Assembly (NCBI GenBank): GCA_037074615.1
Contig: CM073537.1
Location: forward strand, 16,139,989-16,203,988
DNA length: 64,000 nucleotides
Source of the DNA: Leucaena leucocephala
Lineage: Eukaryota > Streptophyta > Magnoliopsida > Fabales > Fabaceae
Direction of reading: 5' to 3'
Each line of letters begins with the position of its first letter. Positions within the stretch are counted from its first letter, which is position 1. This document shows positions 37,989 through 49,700 of the stretch, in pieces. The notes under the pieces are model-generated. The model did no database searches. It had not been told where the DNA came from and was given only the letters and a program-made list of their open reading frames with translations. The translations under genes were made by a program, and so were the position numbers.

Positions 37989-40900
37989 ATGCCTTTCAAT
38001 TCGGTCGTTAAGCCTCTCCTCCTCCTCTTCTTGCTCTCATGTGCTGGACTTTGTTTCTCTTCCGAGCCTCGCAACCATGAAGGTATGTCTAATTTGCTCC
38101 ATCTCTTTCTAATCTCCATGCTTTGTGATAAGCTTGTTGTTCCGGATTTAACTAATCATTTTTGCAGTGGAGGCTTTGATGAGCATTAAAAATGCTCTGA
38201 CTGACCCGCATGGAGTTTTAAGCAACTGGGATGAGTACTCGGTGGACCCTTGCAGTTGGGCTATGATCACCTGTTCTGCAGATTCTCTTGTCATAGGCCT
38301 GTGAGTTCTACTGCTCTTCTTCTTCATCTTCCCTCTTCCCCTGCATTTGGTTTCTCTGAGACGTTTGAAATTCCTATATTTCTGGGTTTTGCAGGGGAGC
38401 TCCTAGCCAATCTCTCTCTGGAACTCTATCGGGAGCAATCGCCAATCTGACAAATCTCCGACAAGTGTGAGGAACATGGAATCTTTTCTTCCACACACAC
38501 TAGCACGCACGTATTATTTTTAGGCTCAACTTCTGCCATGGTTCCTGGTTTATTCCTTCTTTTCTCTCTTGGGGCCTGGGGAGTTACAATTTTGGGTTAT
38601 GAATTTTGGTTTTCGAACTATAGTTTGCTTTCATTACTTCGTTTGTTGTGTCTTGTTTTTGGTTTCATTTCCATTTCTACAACCCTTTGCCACCTACCAA
38701 ACACAAAGCTCTCAAGTCACTATCATCTCTGAGAAACCATGGCATATTTTTCGTTGCTTACTAATTATTGAAACTCATTTTGTCCATTCTGTTTCTCTCT
38801 CGCATCCATTTTTTTAATTATATTTTGCTTTGTTGGTTGATTTTAGTTTACTGCAGAACAACAATATTTCTGGCAAAATCCCACGGGAGCTTGGTACCCT
38901 TCCTAAGCTTCAAACTCTTGATCTTTCCCATAATCGATTCTCTGGGACGATTCCAGGGTCTCTGAGTCAGTTGAATAGTCTCCAGTACCTGTGAGTAATT
39001 TTCAATCTCTTGCTCTTTATTCTTAGCAAAAGTTTATAAGTAAACCACATTAGCAGCAACAAAACCTGTTTACTTAAAAGATATCATTATATCATTTCTC
39101 TATGTAACTTGATTGTTTCTAATGTATCATTTGCTGCTGAATTTATTATTAGAGTTTGTTCGCTTCACATGTTCTCATGTAATGCTTTGTTTTCTTCGTC
39201 GAAAACGAGAGTAGGAGGCTGAACAACAATAGTTTGTCTGGGCCATTTCCCGTATCAGTGTCAAAAATCCCACAGCTTTCTTTCTTGTGAGTATCGGCTT
39301 TCTGTGTTATCATTCTGTCACAACTTGTTTGTTTACATTCTCACGTCCAAATTTCTTGGAAATCCAACCAACTTGCCTCTCACTGAATTCTTCCCAGTTT
39401 GTAAAGATTTTTCGTCCTTTGCTTTTTTCAAGACGCTGATATGATAGTCCTGTTTCATACAGAGACTTGTCTTACAACAATCTCAGTGGACCATTACCCA
39501 AATCTCCAGCCAGAACATTCAAGTATGTTGTCTCTTTTCATTCCCTTTCCTTTCTCTGTATTCTCACTTTCTGGTGCCTGTAAGATTGGTGTCCTATTAC
39601 TAAATTTAATTTAAAAATTTAATTATTTCCGTTTGACCTGAGCTTTTGTTATGGTTCACTGTTACTCTTGTAGCGTTGTTGGAAACCCCTTAATTTGTGG
39701 AAGCAGTTCTAGTGAAGGCTGCTCTCGATCAGCAACCCTCACACCTGTTCCTTTCACTCTAACATTGTCACCAGGTAGCTTTTTAAATTGGGAGAATGAC
39801 TATGAGGTCCCAAAAGTGGTAATTAATTATCTTGAAATTCAAAGACAATAAAGAGCATGTAATGACAAGTTCTAGTGCAAGCAATTACAATAAGTTTCTG
39901 TTCTCACTTGTTATTAGAACTTTTTGATGATTAAGTCCTTTCCTTGGGACCTCGTGTCATTCCCCCTTTTAATATGTATCGGCAGTTTTTTACACTCCCT
40001 TTCATTATTAGTTTACACCAAACCTTTATAACCTATATAAATTTCCTTTTTGTAGGAAATCACAAGTCCAAGAAGCTAGCAATTGCACTTGGAGTGAGTT
40101 TTAGTTTTGCTTGCATTATACTCCTGTCTTTTGGCATCTTATGGAACAAGAAGAGACGGCAGAGCCGAACCATCCTGTACATCAATGGTAAGTAAAAACT
40201 TGAACAACGGTTCTATATTGTGTGGTAAAGGAGGTGTACTAATAGTTTTATGTTGGTGTTATTGCAGATTGTCAAGAAGAGGGACTTGTTAGATTGGGAA
40301 ATCTTAAAAGTTTTACTTTCAGAGAGCTCCAACATGCGACGGATAATTTCAGCTCCAGGAACATACTTGGAACGGGAGGTTTTGGCAATGTTTACCGGGG
40401 GAGGCTTGGAGATGGGACAATGGTGGCGGTGAAAAGGCTGAAGGATGTAAGTGGAAGTGCTGGGGAATCACAGTTTCGAACAGAACTGGAGATGATCAGC
40501 TTGGCAGTTCACCGAAATTTACTTAGATTAATTGGATTTTGTGCTACTCCTAATGAAAAGCTTCTGGTTTATCCTTATATGTCTAATGGCTGTGTGGCTT
40601 CAAGGCTCAGAGGTCAGTAATGTTTTATTCACATAACTGGTGTTCCTTATGAAGATTGTGTGATCATATATGTTGGTGTTTGTTATTTTATTTGCCTAAA
40701 AAAGGTATTAAACTGCATCTTGATATATCTTGTTATGTTTCTATATCATTGATAATTTGTGAACCTCTGGCAATTGACAAGTGATGTTAGAAATCAGTTC
40801 TAAGTAGTAACGTGTGGAAAGTTATTTCTTATAGAACCTCACCAGCCTCATTTCGTTCGGCTTCAATATTCTGTTACATTCTTCAGCTATTGACTTGTAA

Positions 40901-42058
40901 TATGCATAACTTGTAGGCAAACCTTCTCTGGACTGGAACACGAGAAAGAGGATTGCCATTGGAGCCGCGAGAGGTCTTCTGTATCTTCATGAGCAATGTG
41001 ATCCAAAGATAATACACAGAGATGTAAAGGCTGCTAATGTGCTTCTTGATGACTATTTTGAGGCTGTTGTAGGTGATTTTGGGCTTGCAAAGCTCCTTGA
41101 CCATGCTGACTCTCATGTCACAACCGCTGTCCGTGGCACTGTGGGCCACATTGCACCAGAATACCTCTCCACTGGCCAATCTTCGGAGAAAACCGATGTA
41201 TTTGGATTTGGCATTCTCTTGTTGGAGCTTATAACTGGAATGACAGTCCTTGAGTTTGGGAAAACAGTTAATCAGAAGGGCGCTATCCTAGAGTGGGTAA
41301 GTTCGTTCTGCAACCTGAAGCTGTTCATTTGATTCCATTATCTGGTGTTTTTGACAAGACAAATATGTAGACTATATGATATATTCCCCCCTTTAATATA
41401 AGAGTTAATTGATTCTTTTCTATAGATTAAGGAAGCTAAATAAATAAATAAATTTGTCAACTAGTTCTTATATTATGTGCTCTTTAATCTTTCTAAATTA
41501 GTCAATTAACTCTTATATTAGTTATAATTAACTGATTTATTTGGTTTCTTTAATTTATCTATAGCTCTTATATTAAGGACTGGAGAAGTGCTAATTTGAC
41601 TGTTCCCTGAACACATTATTTCATGCTTGTGTCTTACTGGGCTACAACTTGTCTGTATGTTTTGACAGGTTAAGAAAATACAACATGAAAAGAAAATTGA
41701 AGTATTGGTGGACAAAGAGCTAGGTAGTCACTATGACTGGATAGAGGTGGGGGAGATGTTGCAAGTGGCTTTACTCTGCACTCAATATTTGCCGGCCCAC
41801 CGCCCTAAGATGTCTGAAGTGGTCCGGATGCTCGAAGGTGATGGCCTCGCCCAGAAATGGGCGGCATCACATAATCATGGTAGCCTCAGCATAAGCTCCT
41901 TTCACAGCAATAGTAGCAACAGTTCATCCTGTCCTACCACCACCACCGCGTCCAATTCTAAACACGATCGCTCCCACATGTTTGGCATGGCAGTGGATGA
42001 TGATGATGATGGACATTCTTTGGATTCCTATGCCATGGAACTCTCTGGTCCAAGATGA
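37989..42058 (+). CDS. NIK: NSP-interacting kinase-type LRR receptor kinase (LRR-RLK II)
   Basis: Eleven exons join in phase: 37989-38082, 38168-38300, 38395-38466, 38847-38990, 39215-39286, 39463-39522, 39674-39774, 40056-40187, 40268-40612, 40917-41296, 41669-42058. The product has 640 residues, about the size of Arabidopsis NIK1. Order: signal peptide (1 to about 24), LRR N-cap with DPCSWAMITC, about five LRRs (one per 72-base exon for several), a short Ser/Thr/Pro linker, a membrane segment in exon 8, and the kinase. Kinase landmarks are GTGGFG 304-309, Lys325, HRD 418-420 and DFG 438-440. HVTTAVRGT gives activation-loop Thr453, Thr454 and Thr459, the last matching the key Thr of NIK1. 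The tail ends AMELSGPR, the NIK signature. It carries an Asp5 run before it. In the family this is a SERK-related membrane kinase that relays antiviral translation suppression and modulates immunity. The ORF looks intact. Confidence 0.93.
39846..39965. repeat. Partial copy of the foldback repeat of 48132-48514 in NIK intron 7
   Basis: Text such as 'AATGACAAGTTCTAG.GCAAG', 'TTCTCACTTGTT', 'AGAACTTTTTGATGATTA' and 'TTTCCTTGGGACC' matches the ends and arms of the palindromic element in the ANTH gene. Only part is present. Confidence 0.5.
41384..41590. mobile_element. Stowaway-like MITE in NIK intron 10
   Basis: The left end 'TTCCCCCCTTTAATATAAGAG' type sequence is inverted against 'CTCTTATATTAAGGACTGGAG' at the right. 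A further copy of 'AACTCTTATATTAG' lies in the middle. It lies wholly within the intron 41297-41668. The outer ends are imperfect. Confidence 0.6.
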
Positions 42059-42848
42059 ACACAGAAACAGAAACAATATGACATATATATAAATATATTT
42101 TGCAGGTCATAACCAAAAATTCTTTGAGAGCGGATAGCAAGTTTCCTTTTTTCTGGGATATAATGATGTGTACATATTCGTGATGAAATTTGATCATTTG
42201 GGGTTTGTGCTATAATTGTAAATAGTAGTAGGTACTTGTTCATGTTACTGTGCATCTGGACTGTAAAAGGAGTGGAAGGAAGAAGAACATCATCGGATTC
42301 TTTGCTCTCAAGTTTGTTGATGATGTTAGTTCAAAGTATGCGAGTGAAGGTTGTCAGAGTTTGTAGCCGTTAGATGTCATTTTCAATCCATGCTTTTTCG
42401 GAGGTCGCGTTATTTTCTGTCTCTTTTATTTGATTTCTTGTCTCTTCTTTTAGTTTGTAACTTACGTTCTGTCTGGTTGTGGTGTTACTTATTTTTACCT
42501 GAAATGTAAGTGGGAGAAAAACGTCCAGATGTATTCAGATTTTCTTCCCAAGTTTGCTTGTATATGAATGAATTTCTTCTAGTCTGCTTCCTTTCGTTCT
42601 TCTCTCTCTCTCTCTCTCTATCTATTTATATATATAATTATATATAGAATTAAGGTCTACTTTTATATAGAAGTTTTCACAAAAGAGATTTGGAAAGCTT
42701 TTTAGATAATATAGCAACGTCGCCCCTTTTTGATATTTTTGGAGTAATATTAATTTAAAATTTTTTTTAGATATCTATAACTCTTGAAACTTTTATGAAA
42801 AACTTTTAGAATAAAATTGTACTTTAATTTATATATATATATATATAG

Positions 42849-42883
<35 letters not shown>

Positions 42884-44699
42884 ATGAGCTTTTATTAGCA
42901 TGTAGTCATGAGTATATTCTGGTTTTGTTCCGGCGGCGAATAGGTTCCCTGGTAAGTGGGGAGACCATCCAGCAAAGTGGTTTATGTTTGATGAAAAGAA
43001 CGAAAGTGACGTGAGAAAATAATGGAGGCCCCATATATGATTAATGCCAATGGATCAAGAAGAGCATAATTAACAGAATGAAAGTGGCCAATGCATGTAA
43101 TAATTACATAAGAATAAGAATTTGTGTTGGCCATTGGCACAAAGTGTGTTTGCCCCTAAATCATATATGCATATGGTGGTGACTCAATTGTATATATTGT
43201 TAGTTTTTTAACTGTTATACCGTTGAAAGACGACATAATAATTTCAGAAATAATGCTCACTTAGGTTTATTCCCACATGATAATGCTCACAAGTGAGTGT
43301 TCAAGTGTTATGGGGTGGTCTTAGTGGAAGGATGGGATATGTCAATATGTACTCAAGACATTCCAGAAGCTTGGATTTATTGGATTCTGCGTTGAGCTGC
43401 AAGGCTAGCTTGTGAACAATTTGGAATGGTATTTCGTCTTAGCTCTTTTTCCTTAATTAAAAGTGGGTTTGAAGTATAATGCTACTCTAAAAATTAATTA
43501 AATTAGTTATTTATAATAAATATGTATTGATTTTTTTATCAGTTCATAATTATGTGTATTGTAATTATCCCTTACTAGAACCTATTTACAGTGTACAATT
43601 AATAGGAGAATTTAGAAAAAAATTATAAAATTAAGAGATAATGCAGATTAAAATTTTGTACGCAGTAGTGCATAATGACATAGAAATAGTTTATTTGGCT
43701 AGAAGATAACAGTATGATTGATTTTACTAACAACCTAACAGATTTCTTGATTCACAGAAATAGGTAGATTTTATTTATCTCACCACTATGGAACTGGAGG
43801 TGAAGATACTGATGTAAGGGAGAATTACAATTATTGAGCTTTCGTTTTCTTCTTGCTTTACTTTACTCTTATTTCTTATTGCTATTTGCACTTCTTACTT
43901 TCTGTTCTTTACATTTTGTTTTATTGCTTTCCTTTTGGTTTTATTTCTTCTGTTCATTTACTTTCTGTTGTTTACTTTTTAAGTATTTACTTTCTGTACT
44001 TACTTTTCTGTCCTTTTAAATTATGTCTTCTTTATTTCGGATCCTTCCGGGGTTTTATAATTAGTACAAGAAATAGTAATATACCCACTCTTATCTTTAA
44101 TATAAGGGATAATTGACTTTTTTTGTATAGATTAAAAAAATAAATAAATAAGTTAATTATAACTAAATTTAACCTCCCAAAATGAATTTATATAATATAA
44201 TCTTTAATCTATATAAATTAATCAAATAATTTATATATTAGTTATAATTAACTAATTTATTTAAATTTTTTAAATTTATTTAAAAAAATTAACTAACTCA
44301 AAATTAGAGGTAGTATTTCTTATGAATAAAATAAGATTGAAGATGGTTTATACAACAAAAAATCAATAGTTAAGGGTCCCTGTGAAAAAAGATTGTTTAA
44401 GATTTAATTCCTTCACAATTTAATTTTTTAAATGTATTTTCCGTAAAGTACTCAATAAAAAAAAACACTTTTTAAGGAAAATAATGAATTGATTGGAAGA
44501 ATTTGAAAGGAGTAGTGGCAGAACCCTCTCTCCTCCAACTTTTCAGGCATGCCAATGGATTCATTCTAGTCTACATGAGAGCACCACAAAATTTGAATGC
44601 TAATTACCTCTGAAAATTCTAAGATTTCTGCTTAATTAATTAACTAAATAATGAAATCATAATTTCACATTTAAAAAAAAGAAGGAAAGAAGAATCAAA
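42059..44699. other. Intergenic region between NIK and ANTH genes
   Basis: The first 400 or so bases include the probable 3' untranslated region of the NIK-type gene. The rest is AT-rich with no supported gene. Decayed short-repeat text is visible at 43.46-43.72 and 44.09-44.3 kb ('TCTTTAATATAAGGGATAATTGA'). Confidence 0.5.
42829..42883. repeat. Compound (AT)n(AC)n(AT)n microsatellite
   Basis: An (AT) block, then about nine AC units, then an (AT) block. The flanking AT arms can pair with themselves. Confidence 0.95.
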
Positions 44700-46762
44700 A
44701 GGCTTATTCAGCATTTGCCTCCCTTCTCTCTCCCTCCGTTTTCTGCAGAGAAACTGATCATCATCGTCTTTCAATCCAATAACCTCTTACGTAAGACTCA
44801 AACCCTTTCTGCTTTCTCTTTTAATTATCATATATTGCAGTTATTGTTTCTTTATTAGAATTTGAATCTTGCGGTTCGTTTCTTATTTCTCTGAATCAAG
44901 CCATAAACGTGGATGTATTCCTTATTTTGAGACTTTTTAATCCTTAAATGTTGTTTTTCTCAAAGGGGTTTTCCCATTATCTTAATGACCTTTCGTTACT
45001 TGGATTCTTAGTTTTTACAAAAAAAAAAAAAAACGGTTCTATTTGTTTGTTCTCATCTTATCTTTTCTTGAACGTGTTCATTTTTCAACACGCTATTTAC
45101 GAGGATTTTGAAATTTTCATTAAGAGTAGTTTTAACAAAAACAAAATGATTTTTAAATGAATATTATTTATTTGGGTCAATCTTGACCCTTCAATTAATT
45201 TAGACCGTACACAGCTATTTTTTTATTAAAAAATAAAAAAATTGAATAATTAAATCAACTATAATATATGAATTTGAAGTGAACCCAAGTTGATGGTTTT
45301 ATTGTTGGATAAAGGTGTATCTAGTACCCAAATTAATTTTGGAAGAGTAATTAGCACCCTAAAGTATTTAAAGGTACAATTAGTACTCTGAACTAATTTT
45401 AAAGGTAAAATTATCATCTTAAAATATTTAAATTGGTATAATTTTTTCCTTCGTTAACAAAAACACTAACTTCCGTTTGATAAATGTCACATAAACTTTT
45501 TATTTTGACATATTATTATTTAAAATGCTATATGTATAATATTATTTTAATAAATTACACTAAATAAACTATAAAATTTCGTAATCTTTACATATAAATT
45601 CTATATAATATCAATTTTAAGATTTATTCAGTACTCTTATTTAAACAATATGACATATGTGGCATTTTAAATAATAATGTATCGAAATAAAGAGTTCACA
45701 TGACATGGATCGGACAAAAAATTATATTTCTATCAATGAAAGAGCATAATTATACCAATTAAAAAAAATAGGGTGCTAGTCGCACCTCTAAAATTAATTC
45801 ATAGCACCCTTAAATATTTTAGGATACTGGTCACACCTTTAAAATTAGTTCAGAGTGCTAATTATATATTTAAATACTTTAGGATGCTAATTATTCCTCT
45901 AAAATTAGTTTAAGGTGTTGAATGTATTTTTACCTTTTATTGTTTTATGTTTCTAAAGAGAAATGAAGCTCAAGTTGATGAAGAGAATAACTAATACTCC
46001 TCCTATCCCTTATATAAACTCTATTTGGAGTTAATTTTAATTTTAAATATAAAATATATTTTATATATTTATCAATTTTTTTAAATTATTCTTATTAATA
46101 CTCCTCAACAATAATCAAATATGAAAGGGCGAGAGGGAATTAAAAAATATGGTTAGGGTGTTCTAGAAAAAAGTATATCATACTAACTAAATAACTAATT
46201 TTTTTATTCTAATCAAATTAATTAAATAAATCATATATTAAGTATAAGAGCGTTACTATAATTCCTTTGAATAAGAAAAATATTGATAGTTTTTCTATAT
46301 CACGAGCTGCTCTATATGTATCATGAACTGTGGTGCGCGGTAGTATACAATGCTTGTAGGCTTTGATTTAAAAAATATATTATTAATTCAATCACATAAC
46401 ATAATTAAATAAAATTAATTATGATTAAGATTGTAAGTATAAGTCTATCATTAATATAATTTAATGGAGTAGACATATTTTCATTGTCCGCTATAATTAG
46501 TTTAATCTAACCCTTACCAATCGTACAGATGCATATAGCTTTCAGAGTATGGTTTGCTTTGGCTATGATCTGCTGAATGGTTGTCAAAATTAGTATCTAA
46601 TTGAATAAGCAGCAGCAAATTACATGATTTCCAGGTAAATAAATTAGAACTAATTAATATATATATAATTGGTTTCTTGATTAATTTAGTTTGGATGAAA
46701 ACGTGTAAATTTAATGAACTGCAACAAAATTTGTTAATTATTTCAGGAGAAGGTCAGGTAGC
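44700..46762 (+). promoter_or_regulatory. 5' leader of the ANTH gene with a roughly 1.95-kb intron
   Basis: A CT-rich exon at about 44715-44790 ends CTCTTAC|GTAAGA. An acceptor TTATTTCAG at 46746 precedes GAGAAGGTCAGGTAGC and the start codon. This predicts a leader intron from 44791 to 46746, which contains the miniature element at 45307-45935. The exon is inferred from splice motifs only. Confidence 0.45.
45307..45935. mobile_element. Foldback miniature element, copy 2 (Mutator-like, 9-bp TSD)
   Basis: The element is 629 bp. The left end is GGATAAAGGTGTATCTAGTA; the right end on the other strand is AGGTAAAAATACATTCAACA. A perfect 9-bp repeat TTTATTGTT flanks it (45298-45306 and 45936-45944). 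The body matches copies 1 and 3 ('CACCCTAAAGTATTTAAAGG', 'TTTTAGGATACTGG'). Confidence 0.88.
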
Positions 46763-49700
46763 ATGGGATTTCCTAAAGGAAGTTTCAGAGTAGCCAGAGG
46801 AAGTGCCTATAGGGTGCTTTTATTTTATTCTCTAAATTCCTTCTCAAGTTTTTATTTATTTTTCTTTTTGTTTCCCCTTGTAATTATAATCTGAAGTTGA
46901 TGAATCTCAGGTTTTGGATTACGCAATTACGCAGGCCACAAACCATAAACCACTATTGGCAAAGGAAAAACACGTTCGAAGTATGTGTTGTTACTCCTTA
47001 TTTTCTTTCTTTTTTCTTCCTTTTGGGTATTTCCCTTTTTCTTTCTTTTCAAAGAGAATTAAATAAGGATAAAATTAAAAAAATACTCATTAATAATCTC
47101 TAAGTAGATTTATATTTATGATAAAAAAATTCTTCTACAAGTAGACTTATAATAAAAACCAAAGTGGTATATACTAACTAATAGGGTTAGATCTAACAGA
47201 ATGAGCTAGTCCTAACAAGATAGCTAACATGATTGCCTTCAGTAGGAAAATAGCTTAGTCAAGGGTTTCTTAAGCATCTAGTCAAGGATTCGATCTATGG
47301 TGATATGTATAGAAAGAATCTAATGGTTAGCACTAAAACCCTTTTAGGAAGTTTACAGTACGATGGCATTATATATACCCTAAATAGCTAGCCTTCAAGT
47401 AATTTGTACTCAACAATCAACATGTGGCTGATTGTTTTTCTTTCTTTCTTTTTTTTATTATTTTCAAAATTTGTGCAGCCATTTTTAATGCACTTTCTCC
47501 ATCAATGCCTCGCATGGATGTGGTGTACTGCATATATAGCCTTTCTAGCCGTCTACGCCAAACACGCCCTTGGACTGTAATGTTCCTCATTCACTTGTTG
47601 TATTAACCTTTTAAATATCCACTTAACATAAATTTTAGTATTAGTTTAGTATTTTTGAGGTGAATTACTGATTTTGTGTCTTTGACATTATCAGGTTGCT
47701 TTGAAAACACTAATAATAATACATAGAGCAATGAGGGAACTTGACCACACAGTTTGGGAAGAGTTTATCAGATATAGCCGTGAAAGAGAACACATGCTTA
47801 ATCTCTTGTACTATCAAGATAATTCCACTTCCAACGGTATACTTGTTCTTCTCTTTCATTTTCTTTTCAAGTTTTTGTTTGCTATGTGTTTGTTTGTTTT
47901 CCTGAACTGCTTTTTGTTTTTTTCCTTCTGTGTCAAGCATTGGATTTTTCTGCTTGGATTCGTAGTTACGCCCATTATCTTGACGAACGCCTAAGATGCT
48001 TTGTCAAGTTAAATTATGATCCTGTGACGTATAGCTCAGTGAGTGCTCTGAACAACCTTGACTCTTATTCCGTGTAAATTGTTCAGTCAGCTCTACTTAG
48101 TAGATATTTCAGCGGAAAAAATCACTATAAGGTACTAAGTAAGTAATATACTCATTAAAAAGTCTTACAACAAGTCAACAATATGCAATGACAAGTTCTA
48201 GAGCAAGAAATGACAGCAAGTCCATGTTGCTCGCTTATCAGTGAGAAAAATTACATTCTTTTCTTAGGTCCTTATAATAATTTTCCCTTTCAAGTGTTTA
48301 TATTGATTCTAAGATCTTTTCTTTTCAATAAACTATGTGAACATTTTTAAAAAAATTACTATGAACTCCTAAGAAAAGAATGTACTAACCAAAAAATTTT
48401 AAATAAGTGAGTAACTATAGACATATTATTTACTGTACCAAACTTATCATTGCTTGTTGTTCACTTGTTGTAAGACTTTTTAGTGATTACATTATTTTCT
48501 TGGGACCGCATAATGGTTTTGTCTACTTTTTTCTGATGTTATAATCTGTGTTTTTGTCGTTAGTATTAGTATTTACGCAGTGGTTTCCATTTTGTGCATA
48601 ATTACAGAGAGACATGAAATTTGAAACCCAGGATTTGCTGCAGCAATTGCCATGCATGCAAGAGCTTCAATTTAGGCTTCTTGAATGCAAGGTTACACTC
48701 ATCATATGTAAACTTTTTGTTTCTTGATTCTTAAAAGAGAAAAGTTTAGAAGAAACATTCATTTATGTGTTCACTTTTGCAGCCAAGAGGAGCAGCTTTA
48801 TACAATCCCTTACTTCAATATGCCCTTTCAATTGTAAGAAATACTGAATCTAGATTCTAGATACTTGAATAATCACAATGTTTAACACTCCTTTAATCAT
48901 AACTCACAGGTTGCTAATGAAAGTGTTAAACTTTATGTTACAATAACAGTTAGAGTAGTCAATCTTCTTGACAGGGTAAGTGAATCGGATTAAGCAAGGA
49001 CAAAATTTGGGTTAAGTTTTTAAACATTTGATACCTTTTTGTTAAGTAGACAATTTGCCATTGCCGTTGATATTGTCACAGTTTTTCGAGATGAACCAAG
49101 CCGATGCTATAGAGGCTCTTGATATTTATAAAAGATCAGCAAATCAGGTATTTATTATTATGTAATGCAGTATCAGTATGCCACATTTTTGTCTGTGTGA
49201 ATGTGCTCTTAACACCTGCAAACTTGAGAGTTTGTGCAGGCACACTCTTTAGCTGCATTCTTTGAGATCTGCAGGGCAATGGAATTTGGGAGGGGTCAGA
49301 AATTCGTCAATATTAAGGAGGTATTGTTCTTCTTCAATAAGAATAAATCTACTAATGACTTTATAGCCTAATAGCATGAAAACTCCCTTTTAAGAGCATG
49401 TTTGGGGCAACTTTTAAAACCATAGTTTTGCCCAAAATTATAATTTTAAAAGTAGAGTAGATAAACTCCCTATTTTTTTAAAGAGTAAAGGTATATCCAA
49501 CATCCCAAACTAATTACAGAGGAGTAATTAGCATATTAAAGTATTTAAGATTACAATTAGCACCCCAAACTAATTTTGGAAGTACAATCAGCACTCTAAA
49601 GTATTTAAATTGCTACAATTTCGCCCTTTCACTGACAGAAACACAAATTTATATCCGATCTATCTCACTTAACCTTTTTTATTTTAACACATTATTATTT

